Shown here: piece by piece, positions 10,971 to 18,972 of the stretch
Position numbering within the stretch: position 1 is the first letter of the stretch
Layout of the letters: each line of letters begins with the position of its first letter
Source: Virgibacillus necropolis
GTDB taxonomy: Bacteria; Bacillota; Bacilli; Bacillales; Amphibacillaceae
NCBI RefSeq assembly: GCF_002224365.1
Contig: NZ_CP022437.1
Location: 2,418,001 to 2,482,000, forward strand
Direction of reading: 5' to 3'
DNA length: 64,000 nt
The notes under the pieces: generated by a model
The model's database searches: none
What the model was told of the DNA's origin: nothing
What the model saw: the letters and a program-made list of their open reading frames with translations, nothing else
Position numbers and translations under genes: made by a program

Positions 10971-11066
10971 TTATGCACTTGTGATTAAAGAAAAGTACAA
11001 AAACACTAATGTTAATGCAAAAGTTATAAGATAAAATGCATCAGTTTTATTTATTTTATCAAACAT
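10971..11066 (-). CDS. 31-aa SOS-controlled membrane peptide (YneA position)
   Basis: A short frame, MFDKINKTDAFYLITF..., predicts a charged head of about nine residues and a single membrane helix to the C-terminus (LTLVFLYFSLIT). It sits where B. subtilis has yneA, the SOS division inhibitor, immediately downstream of a strong promoter overlapped by LexA boxes and upstream of yneB. Unlike YneA it has no LysM domain. AAAGGG lies nine bases before the ATG. By position I infer a minimal SOS-induced membrane peptide, perhaps a division inhibitor; the function is not shown by sequence. Confidence 0.6.
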   Translation of the reverse strand: MFDKINKTDAFYLITFALTLVFLYFSLITSA

Positions 11067-11097
11067 GAATACCAACCCTTTCCCTTTATAAGGTATA

Positions 11098-11111
11098 AGA
11101 ACCTTTGTTCG
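11098..11111. promoter_or_regulatory. LexA (DinR) box 1
   Basis: AGAACCTTTGTTCG matches the Bacillus box CGAAC-N4-GTTCG at all but the first base. It lies just downstream of the -10 of the minus-strand SOS promoter. Confidence 0.7.
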
Positions 11112-11123
11112 TTTCTAGTTTAA

Positions 11124-11153
11124 ATAATACACTCGAACATATGATCTTGTCAA
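11124..11153 (-). promoter_or_regulatory. SOS promoter for the peptide-yneB operon
   Basis: Minus strand TTGACA (11153-11148), 18-base spacer, TATTAT (11129-11124). A degenerate LexA half site (CGAACATATGATC, 11134-11146) lies in the spacer. Confidence 0.75.
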
Positions 11154-11160
11154 CCATTTT

Positions 11161-11174
11161 CGAACGGACGTTTG
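11161..11174. promoter_or_regulatory. LexA (DinR) box 2
   Basis: CGAACGGACGTTTG fits the Bacillus consensus CGAACRNRYGTTYG at every position. It abuts the -35 of lexA (TTGCTT, 11172-11177; TAAACT, 11195-11200), giving autoregulation, and lies just upstream of the divergent SOS promoter. Confidence 0.85.
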
Positions 11175-11236
11175 CTTTTTTTGGAAACTAATGATAAACT
11201 ATCAATAATAAATCCTATGCGTGAGGTGTGAGATAG

Positions 11237-11860
11237 ATGACAAAACTATCCAAAAGACAAGAAGCAATTCTTGAATATATTAAAGATGAAGTAAACAAAA
11301 AGGGCTATCCGCCATCCGTAAGAGAAATTGCAGTAGCAGTTGGTCTAGCTTCTAGTTCAACCGTTCACGGTCACTTATCAAGACTAGAAAGTAAGGGCTA
11401 TATTAGAAGGGATCCAACAAAACCACGTGCAATTGAGGTGTTAGATCTATCATTGGAAAGTAGCGTTCCGAGGGATACAGTTCGATATGCGCCCGTTATT
11501 GGTAAAGTAACAGCAGGAATTCCGATTACCGCTGTAGAAAACATAGAAGAGTTTATTCCGTTACCTAGTTCTTCATCTTCTCCGGATGACAACGTTTTTA
11601 TCCTGATCATCCAGGGTGAGAGCATGATAGAAGCGGGGATACTAGATGGAGATATGGTAATCGTAAAGCAACAAAACACCGCACAAAACGGCGAAATAGT
11701 TGTTGCGATGACCGATGAAAATGAGGCTACAGTGAAGCGTTTCTTTAAAGAAAAAGATCACATACGACTACAACCCGAAAATGCAACAATGGATGCATTA
11801 ATCTATCAAAATGTGACTATTTTAGGTAAAGTAATAGGCTTATACCGAAATATTCATTAA
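11237..11860 (+). CDS. lexA: SOS repressor LexA
   Basis: A 207-residue repressor. An N-terminal winged helix-turn-helix (about residues 1-65, [20 protein letters not shown]) binds SOS boxes; the S24 peptidase domain carries the Ala93-Gly94 cleavage bond in VTAGIP, nucleophile Ser129 in GESM and general base Lys167. RecA filaments trigger self-cleavage. All catalytic residues are present. GTGAGGTGTGAG precedes the ATG. It is divergent from the peptide-yneB-ynzC operon and autoregulated through the box at 11161-11174. Confidence 0.97.
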   Translation: MTKLSKRQEAILEYIKDEVNKKGYPPSVREIAVAVGLASSSTVHGHLSRLESKGYIRRDPTKPRAIEVLDLSLESSVPRDTVRYAPVIGKVTAGIPITAVENIEEFIPLPSSSSSPDDNVFILIIQGESMIEAGILDGDMVIVKQQNTAQNGEIVVAMTDENEATVKRFFKEKDHIRLQPENATMDALIYQNVTILGKVIGLYRNIH

Positions 11861-11870
11861 TAACCAAAAA

Positions 11871-11904
11871 AACCATGATGTAGAAATACATCATGGTTTT
11901 TTTG
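11871..11904 (+). terminator. Terminator after lexA
   Basis: AACCATGATGTA / TACATCATGGTT stem with a four-base loop and seven T. Confidence 0.92.
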
Positions 11905-12171
11905 GCTTAAAATATTATAACAAGTTAATATCTTAAGTTAGACTGATACAAAAACTAGTTAAATAGACATCAGTATTGGAGGAGGAACAGGCTTACATGA
12001 AGCAGTCAAATCCTTGATGAATTGACATGGAATAATAATAAAGTTATGCATTTACTAGTATAAAAATATCGACCAGTACAATATGTACATGGTCGATAGG
12101 GTTTTCTTATTTAGATGTTTTAATTTTTTCACTTTCTAAACAAACACTACAGATAACAATTTAATAAGAGG
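11905..12171. other. Gene-free stretch left of the island
   Basis: No convincing gene. A hairpin with ATCGACC / GGTCGAT arms and a T-rich tail (12068-12106) may be a terminator. A short plus-strand frame reading SIGGGTGLHEAVKSLMN (about 11970-12017) may be the tail of a lost gene; I cannot name it. Confidence 0.4.
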
Positions 12172-12201
12172 TCTCTCCCAAGGGTGAACGGTCGTTCTAA
12201 A
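12172..12201. repeat. Island end: 30-bp direct repeat of glnA 3' end
   Basis: These 30 bases are identical to 43386-43415 inside glnA, where they encode [10 protein letters not shown]. Flanking bases differ on both sides. On the minus strand the frame here continues into PLIKLLSVVFV and a stop, unlike a GlnA tail. Reads as one attachment site of an integrated element whose other end is in glnA. Confidence 0.8.
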
Positions 12202-12440
12202 TCTATACCTTGCTTTTTAAGGCATTCAAAGGTTGTCAAAAATGGCGTGAAAATAACATTTAAAAAATCACCTTTTCAAATGTTTTTCTATTCTTTCAAA
12301 TATCTGTGGGTGTTTCGTGGGTACTGTCGTGGGTGTAATAAAAAGTCTGTCAAACACTACACAAGAATAGGAGTAGTACACAAAATGATAACAGTAGTAA
12401 TTCGCAAAAGGGGTGTTAAATCGATGTAAATTGATTAACT
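12202..12440. other. Island inner flank with integrase-arm-like repeats
   Basis: Contains GTGGGTGTTTCGTGGGT (12308-12324) followed by a further CGTGGGTG. A close variant, GTGGATATTTCTTGGGT (43279-43295), lies at a similar distance inside the other island end. Short repeated G-rich motifs on the inner side of both cores are what integrase arm sites look like; no gene is supported here. Confidence 0.45.
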
Positions 12441-12489
12441 CAATCCCATAGAACTATGACCTTGTCAATAAATTTTACTGAAAATGTAT

Positions 12490-12665
12490 AAGCAAGACCT
12501 ACCTAAACAACCACCTGCTAAAGCAGGTGGATTTTGACATAAATGTCTACGACTAAAGTCGTTCTTCAGGCTATAGTCCTGCTTAAAGTCCTTAAGCTGA
12601 AGCATACTCCGAATGCGACTAAACTCATTCTTCAATCTTGAATATTTCGTCCTTACCTTCATTGA
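12490..12665. mobile_element. IS200/IS605-type element remnant
   Basis: A perfect hairpin (CCACCTGCTAAAGCAGGTGG at 12511-12530) followed by a series of small related imperfect repeats (ACTAAAGTCGTTCTTC, GACTAAACTCATTCTTC). This looks like the noncoding end of an IS605-family element; tnpA and tnpB are absent. The 70-codon frame across it is not a real gene. Confidence 0.55.
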
Positions 12666-12782
12666 ATTGATTAGCAATATAATTTCTTTTTATTTCATCT
12701 AGTAAATTTGTATAATATATGTATTTCTTCCTTTACAAAATTCTTAATTTAAACTCAAACCTATTGGTGTTCTATCTTCATT

Positions 12783-12816
12783 AAAAAGCCAGGTCCGGAC
12801 AGGACCTGGCTTTTTA
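12783..12816. terminator. Bidirectional terminator after SurA-N lipoprotein
   Basis: AAAAAGCCAGGTCC / GGACCTGGCTTTTT, five-base loop. Confidence 0.92.
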
Positions 12817-12822
12817 AAAGAA

Positions 12823-13602
12823 TTATAAGTTGACAGTGACATCTGCATCTTTACGAAGGTTTTTAACAAGCTTTTGAGATACTTTCGCTTTTTTTTGACC
12901 TTTAATTTGTTCCTTGAGGGCTGGTTTTACCTCATCAAAAGATGGAACTTTGCCTTCTCCGCCCATTTTCTTTTGCTGGGCTTTCACCTGCTCGTAGGCT
13001 TTTTCCAGCTCTTCCTTCGTTGGCTCGATATCACCAGACTCACTAGCAATAAGCTTGTCTACTTTTACTTGCGTTTCAACCTGAGACATTACTTCTTTTT
13101 CATCCATTCCTTGTTTTTTTAAAGTTGCCAAGAACTCGTCTGTCGATTTAATTTGATTTTGTTTTGCTAAATCTTTAAGAGTTTTATCAATCTCTTCTTT
13201 TGAAGCTTGATAATCACGCTTATTTACTTCTTGGATGAGAAGTTTCTGGCCAACTAAGCCTTCTGCAATTTGTTTTTTTAGTTTATCCTGGTCAACCTTT
13301 TTACCAGTCATCTGTGATTGCATCGCCGCTTGCTGAAATTGTCCTTTGTAAACTGTTTCAAATTCATCTTTTGGTATTTTTTCTCCATTTACTTCTGCCA
13401 CAACGTCAGGAATACCTTTTAAGTCTGGCTTAGGCATTTCAGCTTGTCCACCTTTGCCACTTTTATCCTGCGCACCTTCTTCTTGTGATTCGGATTTATT
13501 ATTATTATCTTTGTCTCCAGCTGTTTCATCCTGATTGCCGCATGCAGCTAATAAAGATACGAAAACAACTAAAAGTAAACTTAATATCCATTTTTTACTC
13601 AA
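12823..13602 (-). CDS. SurA-N domain lipoprotein (PrsA-like, no PPIase)
   Basis: About 259 residues. A lipoprotein signal (LLAAC lipobox, Cys near residue 21) is followed by a low-complexity acidic linker (residues 24-60) and a SurA N-terminal chaperone domain starting PDVVAEVNGEKIPKDEF, ending in lysine/glutamine-rich helices. Unlike PrsA there is no parvulin rotamase domain, so it is likely an extracytoplasmic chaperone-type lipoprotein. GAAAGGAG lies too close to ATG 13608 and fits TTG 13602 better. It is monocistronic with a strong terminator. Confidence 0.82.
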   Translation of the reverse strand: MSKKWILSLLLVVFVSLLAACGNQDETAGDKDNNNKSESQEEGAQDKSGKGGQAEMPKPDLKGIPDVVAEVNGEKIPKDEFETVYKGQFQQAAMQSQMTGKKVDQDKLKKQIAEGLVGQKLLIQEVNKRDYQASKEEIDKTLKDLAKQNQIKSTDEFLATLKKQGMDEKEVMSQVETQVKVDKLIASESGDIEPTKEELEKAYEQVKAQQKKMGGEGKVPSFDEVKPALKEQIKGQKKAKVSQKLVKNLRKDADVTVNL

Positions 13603-13608
13603 TGTCAT

Positions 13609-14035
13609 TCTCCTTTCTTAATAGAAGTTAGTATAACATATTACGATGGCGGTTATACACATAACCTATATGCAACAAGACATGATTCTTAATCTTAATA
13701 ATTCCTTTATCGCAGTCATGGCCGGGCTTCATTAAGGGAAGATCTGATTATTTTATTGAATGTGTAAATTCCATGTAATTTCTATTACATTCATTTTCAT
13801 GAGGAATTAGATTGTATATTGTTATCTATTTAGTGCAGTTTGATGACTGTTAATGCACATATATACAAAATATGAAAGAAAGAATCCTCTCCAAAATTCA
13901 GTGAATTAGTGAGAGGATTTTTAGTAATATAGTGTTCTCTTCCCTTGATAAGTCAATCAGGCTATTAAACGAGGAACGAGCCTAGATATCAAGGGTCACT
14001 GGGGCAAGTTTATATCATGCGGCTCATCAGTGAGG
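13609..14035. other. Non-coding stretch with one hairpin
   Basis: Nothing recognisable except a hairpin AATCCTCTC / GAGAGGATT (13883-13919) followed on the plus strand by TTTT, a possible terminator for an element that has been lost. Confidence 0.4.
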
Positions 14036-14049
14036 GGGTATTTCACCAG

Positions 14050-14262
14050 TATATTATAGCAAAAATACAATATTTCAAGTTTTTTCTCTCATACAATTTC
14101 AATAATTCACACTGGTGCTTAACCGTTAGTTTCTTACTGTCAATGTCTATTAATGCTTTTTTCTCTTCCACTCAGAGACCTGTTAACGTTGTTTTGAGCC
14201 AATTCATATCGACAGTCAACTGCCCAATTTGATTAATCAGTTCTTCTTTCTATCTCGTGTTC
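14050..14262 (-). pseudogene. IS3-family transposase remnant
   Basis: Minus-strand translation gives ELINQIGQLTVDMNWLK followed by a stop, then in an overlapping frame EEKKALIDIDSKKLTVKHQC and ELLKL. This is the end of OrfA and start of OrfB of an IS3-family element, the normal frameshift region. The catalytic DDE domain is missing, so the element is dead. It abuts a group II intron fragment. Confidence 0.7.
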
Positions 14263-14264
14263 CC

Positions 14265-14935
14265 GCTTTCATACCCGATCGGTGCAATGCACGCTTGTAA
14301 AACCACCGTTCCATTCGCTAGACTTGGGGCTGTTCCTCCACTTCCATTACAGAAGATTCTTCGGTCATACCCCTACCCTCACAAGGATAAATACTTTTCA
14401 GCAAAAGCCTTATAGTACCGTTTCGGATGACAGTCCTTGTTTCAACGTCCCTTGCTTTCCAAGTCCCTTACAACGTAGCTATCTGTACTAGACGTAGGTG
14501 CTTCCTTTAAGCCTGTGAGCTGGATACCGCCATTGTTCGGTATAGCATATTTCAGAGGGCGCATTTTTACACCACTCACGTCATCGTTGGATAACACATA
14601 AGTTTCCCTATGTTCAATCTTTAGACCCGTACATTCGGAAGTTTGTCAGTTCCCTTTCGCGAGAACATTCTCACCATATCCAGTTTTTCAGCCGTGCGGC
14701 ATATTCGTCGGCATACCTTCTACTAAGAAGTGGCTACAGCCTTCGTTCTGCCGAATCACCTGTGCTCCATACCCCAAAGCCTGTCAGCCTTGACGCATGC
14801 AGGATTTTTTGACGGGATGGTTTCAGGAAACATGGTTCCATCATTCCCATCCTCCGTTGCAAAGTTGGAATTAATTAAAACTCCCCGCATGTTCACGCTT
14901 CAAAGCGTTTATAGCGGAACTTGTCGCGCGCGCCC
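14265..14935 (-). mobile_element. Group II intron, 5' part without ORF
   Basis: Reading the minus strand from about 14935: GCGCGACAAGTTCCG, a stem AACGCTTTGAAGCGTT-like, then about 650 bases of structured RNA-like sequence (AGGATGGGAATGATGGAACC; TGGTGAGAATGTTCTCGCGA). This has the character of domain I of a bacterial group II intron; a related 5' end occurs at 18887-18953. The reverse-transcriptase gene and domains V/VI are absent, cut by the IS3 remnant. Short frames in it are chance. Confidence 0.65.
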
Positions 14936-14966
14936 TATTGTTTAAGAATGTATTTTTAAATTCAAC

Positions 14967-15347
14967 CTAGGTATATGAACCACTCGAACTGTTGATTTCC
15001 CCTAATTCAATACGGTTACCATCTGGATCGTTAAAAACTGCAATGGTACCCCAATCAAATTTTAAACCCTTTTTTGAAAAATGAACACCACGTTCTTCTA
15101 ACCTTTCAACAATAGGAGATAGGGATTCAACGTCAAAGCGAAGTACAGTAGGATTTTGTTTTCTGGATTTTTCTTGTTCTGATCCCACACCTCCTTGCTC
15201 AACCATTAAATAGCCGTTTGGAAGTTCAAATGCAACCAATGTTTCTTTTTCATTTCTTACCTCCAATTGTAAGAGATCCCTATAAAAGGTAGTACATTCT
15301 TCATAATGTTCAACAAATAACATCAAACCAAACTCGCGAAATTGCAT
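14967..15347 (-). CDS. VOC-family (glyoxalase/bleomycin-resistance fold) protein
   Basis: A 126-residue two-module VOC protein: FGLMLFVEHYEECTTFYRDLL opens the first beta-alpha-beta-beta-beta unit and FNDPDGNRIELGEI closes the second, with the usual terminal glutamate metal ligand. Substrate cannot be read from sequence. A GGGAGTG ribosome site precedes ATG 15347. First of a series of small minus-strand single-gene units. Confidence 0.88.
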   Translation of the reverse strand: MQFREFGLMLFVEHYEECTTFYRDLLQLEVRNEKETLVAFELPNGYLMVEQGGVGSEQEKSRKQNPTVLRFDVESLSPIVERLEERGVHFSKKGLKFDWGTIAVFNDPDGNRIELGEINSSSGSYT

Positions 15348-15404
15348 ATTTACACTCCCAGTACAATTTGACCTTCTTCTTCTACTACCTTCAATACAAC
15401 GCTT

Positions 15405-15929
15405 CTATTCATGAAATGCGCCAGATTGTTTTAAATATAGGTAAAGACCATAATCTGTTGGTATAGAAGTATAACCCATCTGTCTTAACATAGCTGTGAT
15501 ATTACCACGATGATATGTTCCATGGTTAACGACGTGGGGCACTTGTTCGAACACACTAGTTTCCATGATGTCACCATTCGGGTTCTCAATCATGAGGGAC
15601 TTATCTGAATCTTCCAATTGGATAAAGAACAACTTATATCGTTCTGATAGTTTAAGAAACATCGCTTCCATTTCTTCTATTCCCTTTGACACTGTTTCCT
15701 CTTTTAGTTGCTCTTGTAGCATCAATGAATAATTCATACTTTTACCAGAAAACACTTCTATCCACCCAAGATCAGAAAGATAAACATGGGCTAAAACATG
15801 AGATATCGATGAAAATACACTTTGAACTTCTTGACGATAAACATCCTTGGGAAGCTCTTTTAGTCGGTTGAAAATTTGTCTGTTTGCCCATTCGTTATAG
15901 TCATACAACTGTAATTCAAGCTGCGCCAT
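15405..15929 (-). CDS. DinB-family protein
   Basis: A 174-residue four-helix DinB/YfiT-type protein. The three histidine metal ligands are apparent: one in SHVLAHVYLSDLGW, two in HVVNHGTYHRGNI. Family members are metal-dependent, often bacillithiol S-transferase-like, but the substrate is unknown. AAAGGAAG precedes ATG 15929. A second DinB protein lies at 18240-18716. Confidence 0.88.
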   Translation of the reverse strand: MAQLELQLYDYNEWANRQIFNRLKELPKDVYRQEVQSVFSSISHVLAHVYLSDLGWIEVFSGKSMNYSLMLQEQLKEETVSKGIEEMEAMFLKLSERYKLFFIQLEDSDKSLMIENPNGDIMETSVFEQVPHVVNHGTYHRGNITAMLRQMGYTSIPTDYGLYLYLKQSGAFHE

Positions 15930-15992
15930 TTAAAATTTCTTCCTTTCATGTTTGATATAGCACCCATTATACACTACCATATTGGTTTTTAA

Positions 15993-16032
15993 GCTCTATT
16001 CTTATTCCAGAATGGCGCCCGTTAATTCAACA
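15993..16032. repeat. Cassette-boundary palindrome A
   Basis: TTCTTATTCCAG-AATGGCGCCCG between the DinB and GNAT genes; same core as copies B-H (CTTATT..GGAAAAGCGCCCGATTG). Confidence 0.55.
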
Positions 16033-16141
16033 TCTTAATCAAACTTTGGTTAGTTCTTTCCAAAGTAAACAGTTAATCCGGGTACACCACAGCTACTCAA
16101 AAATGAGTATTACCCATAACTCAAATCAGGGATATTCTTAC

Positions 16142-16672
16142 CTATTTAACAAACTTATACATTAAGACGTCGTCTACATATTCATCATCACAAAACTTAA
16201 ATTCTTTTACTTTGCGCCCTTCTTCGACAAACCCTAGTTTGTTATATAGCTCAATGGCTCTTGAATTCGTGGAGAACGCCCCTAACGAAACTTTTTCGAT
16301 CACCGGATGTTGCGCTGCCCATGAGAGGATCTCATTGATCAAAAGCTTGCCGATCCCCTTGTTTCGATAGTCTTTCTGGAGCATGATGGCGATGGATCCT
16401 GTGTGGTGCATCCTTTGTCTCTCTTGTGACAAGAACCCGATCCACCCTACTACTCTCCCATTCATTTCTGCAACAAACATCGTTTCTCTTTCATGCTCGA
16501 TGATCTTTGTTATCCATTCTTGGTGTTCTTCCAAAGTTTTATTGAACTCTTCTGATACCGCTATAAAATAGTTCTTTTCTTTAATGACCTCACGTTGAAT
16601 ATCAAGTATTGCTTCAATATCTTCTATTCGAACCCTCCGAATCATAGCTTTGTAGCCTTGTTTTGGTGACAT
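16142..16672 (-). CDS. GNAT N-acetyltransferase
   Basis: A 176-residue Gcn5-related acetyltransferase. The acetyl-CoA pyrophosphate loop is YRNKGIGKLL, preceded by the beta strand SIAIML; the C-terminal NSRAIELYNKLGFVEEGR segment is the family signature. Substrate is unknown. GGGGGGAAAAGC precedes ATG 16672. A stand-alone unit in the cassette-like series. Confidence 0.92.
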   Translation of the reverse strand: MSPKQGYKAMIRRVRIEDIEAILDIQREVIKEKNYFIAVSEEFNKTLEEHQEWITKIIEHERETMFVAEMNGRVVGWIGFLSQERQRMHHTGSIAIMLQKDYRNKGIGKLLINEILSWAAQHPVIEKVSLGAFSTNSRAIELYNKLGFVEEGRKVKEFKFCDDEYVDDVLMYKFVK

Positions 16673-16728
16673 GCTTTTCCCCCCTATCTTTATAATGAAA
16701 ATAGTGACTTCCTCTTAAAGCAAAAGTA

Positions 16729-16770
16729 GACGCAATCCTTATTCAAGAAAGGCGCCCGATTGAATAAGAC
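16729..16770. repeat. Cassette-boundary palindrome B
   Basis: GACGCAATCCTTATTCAAG-AAAGGCGCCCGATTGAATAAG ends at the base before the stop codon of the next gene (16771). Confidence 0.65.
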
Positions 16771-17070
16771 TCACCAAAGGGATTCTTCTCTATTTGATAA
16801 TTCAACAAAAAAAGGATAAATCCCAAAAAACAATGGAAATAAGCCTAAAAGGGCAAACACAAAAACATAGGAAGGTCCAAAGAAAAGATTACCCAGCATT
16901 ATTAAAGAGGTTATTATAAAAGGAATTATAGTACTTCTTTTTCTCATACGAGCAGTTAGATATTGTTTTTCTTCACAATAAGGACACGTCATTTCGCCAC
17001 CTAATGTAAAAGATTTTTTAAACGTTTGCTTCCAATTCCATTTTTTATGGCAGTTCTGACAAGTTGGCAT
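16771..17070 (-). CDS. Zinc-ribbon membrane protein (CXXC-20-CXXC type)
   Basis: A 99-residue protein with an N-terminal zinc ribbon (PTCQNCHKKWNWKQTFKKSF and then CPYC about 20 residues on) and two membrane helices (about residues 45-85). This matches the small Bacillus family named for the CXXC-20-CXXC spacing; function unknown. AAGGAGTG precedes ATG 17070; a longer frame from 17079 lacks a site. The stop codon touches palindrome B. Confidence 0.8.
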   Translation of the reverse strand: MPTCQNCHKKWNWKQTFKKSFTLGGEMTCPYCEEKQYLTARMRKRSTIIPFIITSLIMLGNLFFGPSYVFVFALLGLFPLFFGIYPFFVELSNREESLW

Positions 17071-17107
17071 TCTAATCACTCCTTGTTCCGTAATATGAAA
17101 AAGTAAA

Positions 17108-17180
17108 TCTTCCGCAAAATGGCCCTTCGTAATAAGGGCACAGGGTCTTGCTGCATATTAACGTGCCCGTTAACGGAAGA
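17108..17180. repeat. Cassette-boundary palindrome C
   Basis: Outer arms TCTTCCG / CGGAAGA enclose GGCCCTTCGTAATAAGGGC and GTGCCCGTTAAC. Divergent from the other copies, but in the same position directly after a gene (stop at 17186). Confidence 0.45.
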
Positions 17181-17185
17181 AATCA

Positions 17186-17959
17186 TCAAGTCTTCCTTAA
17201 CCATATTATTTTGGCTTGTCCATGGGGAATTCTTAACTCGGACACAATAAAATCTTGAATTAAACGTTCACCTGATCCTTTCCATTTTTCGAATAAATCT
17301 AATAGACCGTCTATATTTCCTTCCAAATATGTTTCTGTTAAATAAGTAACTAACCAAGTTGCACGCCAATAGTCATACAACGCACCAGTAAACCCACCTT
17401 CATCCGATTGTCCAAAAAAGTTTATAGTATATGTTCCAAAGGTTTTTTGAAACTCTTCAATTAATTTTTCTTCAACCTTTGTTATTCTTATAAATTCTTT
17501 ATTTGACATTAACACTTTCCTTGGTAAATAAAAGCATAGACCTTCTTCAAACCACATATTCTCTGCATCAGAACCCTCAAAGTCACCTAATATGTTTAGA
17601 TGATGAGTCCACTCATGGGCGGCAATTGTCGCTACATCACTTAATTGTAGTTCATTAAAATATGTCTTAGCCATTTCATTATTTGATTCACGAATAGCAT
17701 CCAAATAAATCTGTTTCCATATTTCAATTGATGGACATAGATGAATTAAATCACGTGAGGTATATGCGGGTAAAGGCGTCTCTGAATAAACCGATGTTGC
17801 AGATTCAAAATCATGAAACACAATACCTTTTGGTCCATTAACTTCACCGTATTTCCTAAGATTGTCTTTATACTTTAAAAGGAATGGAAATATTTTGTTT
17901 CCATCTCGAGCAACATTTTCTATGGATTCGAGATTTGTAACAGAATATGCTTTTTTCAT
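17186..17959 (-). CDS. HExxH putative metallopeptidase
   Basis: A 257-residue cytosolic protein with a zinc-peptidase motif, AAHEWTHHLNILG (about residues 113-125), followed some 20 residues later by ENMWFEEGLCFYL, whose Glu could be the third metal ligand of a gluzincin. The C-terminal half has YDYWRATWLVTYL, seen in the helical part of such enzymes. No signal peptide. I do not recognise a named family; peptidase activity is inference from the motif. Confidence 0.65.
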   Translation of the reverse strand: MKKAYSVTNLESIENVARDGNKIFPFLLKYKDNLRKYGEVNGPKGIVFHDFESATSVYSETPLPAYTSRDLIHLCPSIEIWKQIYLDAIRESNNEMAKTYFNELQLSDVATIAAHEWTHHLNILGDFEGSDAENMWFEEGLCFYLPRKVLMSNKEFIRITKVEEKLIEEFQKTFGTYTINFFGQSDEGGFTGALYDYWRATWLVTYLTETYLEGNIDGLLDLFEKWKGSGERLIQDFIVSELRIPHGQAKIIWLRKT

Positions 17960-17998
17960 TTACTTTCTCTCCTTTGATTCCCTTATACAACTTTCATA

Positions 17999-18042
17999 CT
18001 TTATGACTTCTATATACTAGCTTTATGACTTCTATATACTAG
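17999..18042. repeat. 22-bp tandem duplication
   Basis: CTTTATGACTTCTATATACT-AG occurs twice in perfect tandem (17999-18020, 18021-18042), upstream of the HExxH gene on the minus strand. Confidence 0.9.
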
Positions 18043-18084
18043 TTAATAATTCCTTCTCTATTACAAAACCTGGTCCTTCATGCA

Positions 18085-18124
18085 AAAAAGGCGCAGATCC
18101 TCACTCTGGAATTGCGCCCTTTTC
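18085..18124. repeat. Cassette-boundary palindrome D
   Basis: AAAAAGGCGCA / TGCGCCCTTTT arms with an 18-base loop, between the HExxH and second DinB genes. On either strand it would also form a terminator-like hairpin. Confidence 0.6.
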
Positions 18125-18239
18125 TTGAACAAGTTCTAATCTTAAAACTCCATATGAGTTTTATTCTCATTAATAATAATCCAGTCGTTTTTGTAAAATC
18201 CCATATGAATTTCAAACTTATGACCACTGGGTTCAGTGT

Positions 18240-18716
18240 TTACTCATATAATCCTCTGTCAATGAGATTCGCCGTAACAGGCTTCCTCCCTATTTCACGT
18301 GACCACACAGATAATTGACCGATGTGGTGGATTTCGTGGGCGATGACATGGCGCATTATTTCTCCGTGTCTGAAGCTAACCGTTTCACCATTGGAATCAG
18401 TTTCCGTAAGCTTCCGGTATTCCATTTCGTTTGTCCACGATGTCAAAAAAGACTCTACTTCCTTGTGATATTGGCTTGCAAGATCCCGGACTTTGGATAA
18501 GCTATCGTAGGTTTCAAAAGGTGGTTCTTCAGGTTCGGGTTTACCTTGTAAGCCGCAAATCCAACTGTATTCAACATCCACGATGTGAAAAAGGGTGTAC
18601 AGAACACTCCCAACTCCTCCTACCCGTATTTTTAATAAATCTTCTTCCGGAACATCTTCACACCATGTAAACCAATCATCGCGAACTTGCCAGTTATATT
18701 GAAACAGTTTCAACAT
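18240..18716 (-). CDS. DinB-family protein
   Basis: A 158-residue DinB-fold protein with histidine ligands in LFHIVDVEYSWI and HVIAHEIHHIGQLSVW, the latter a canonical DinB motif. It differs strongly from the DinB protein at 15405, so it is a separate acquisition rather than a recent duplicate. GGAGGTTG lies before ATG 18716; a longer frame from 18731 would swallow that site. Confidence 0.88.
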   Translation of the reverse strand: MLKLFQYNWQVRDDWFTWCEDVPEEDLLKIRVGGVGSVLYTLFHIVDVEYSWICGLQGKPEPEEPPFETYDSLSKVRDLASQYHKEVESFLTSWTNEMEYRKLTETDSNGETVSFRHGEIMRHVIAHEIHHIGQLSVWSREIGRKPVTANLIDRGLYE

Positions 18717-18842
18717 CACAACAACCTCCATTTTTTATAGACTAACATTTAATATTCACCAAAAGACTTCAAAATCCTTTTTTAAATAATAACTCTAAAA
18801 AAACCTATTAAAATCCTCCAAAACTGGCCATTAAATGCAACT

Positions 18843-18885
18843 AGGACGCTTTCCTTATTACAGAAAAGCGCCCGATTGAGTAAGA
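18843..18885. repeat. Cassette-boundary palindrome E
   Basis: GGACGCTTTCCTTATTACAG-AAAAGCGCCCGATTGAGTAAG; the arms GGACGCTTTCC and GAAAAGCGCCC pair with two G-U. Best-formed copy. Confidence 0.7.
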
Positions 18886-18886
18886 C

Positions 18887-18953
18887 TGGTGGCGGATGGT
18901 TCTCCAGTTTTCACGCTGTAAGGCGTTTGTAACAGGACATGTTTCGCTCGCCG
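18887..18953 (-). mobile_element. Group II intron 5'-end fragment
   Basis: Minus strand GCGAAACATGTCCTGTTACA-AACGC...GCGTGAAAACTGGAG parallels the first 60 bases of the fragment at 14265-14935 (GACAAGTTCC, AACGC..GCGTGAA). Only the very 5' end remains. Confidence 0.55.
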
Positions 18954-18972
18954 CTTTAATTGTGTGTTAGAA

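Noticed and set aside
12465-12677. A 70-codon minus-strand frame with an RBS-less start
   Set aside because: It runs through the hairpin and repeats of an IS605-type end (PPALAGG comes from the palindrome); no protein-like features.
14017-14945. Several 60-70 codon plus-strand frames
   Set aside because: They are antisense to structured group II intron and IS3 remnant sequence and have no ribosome sites or family resemblance.
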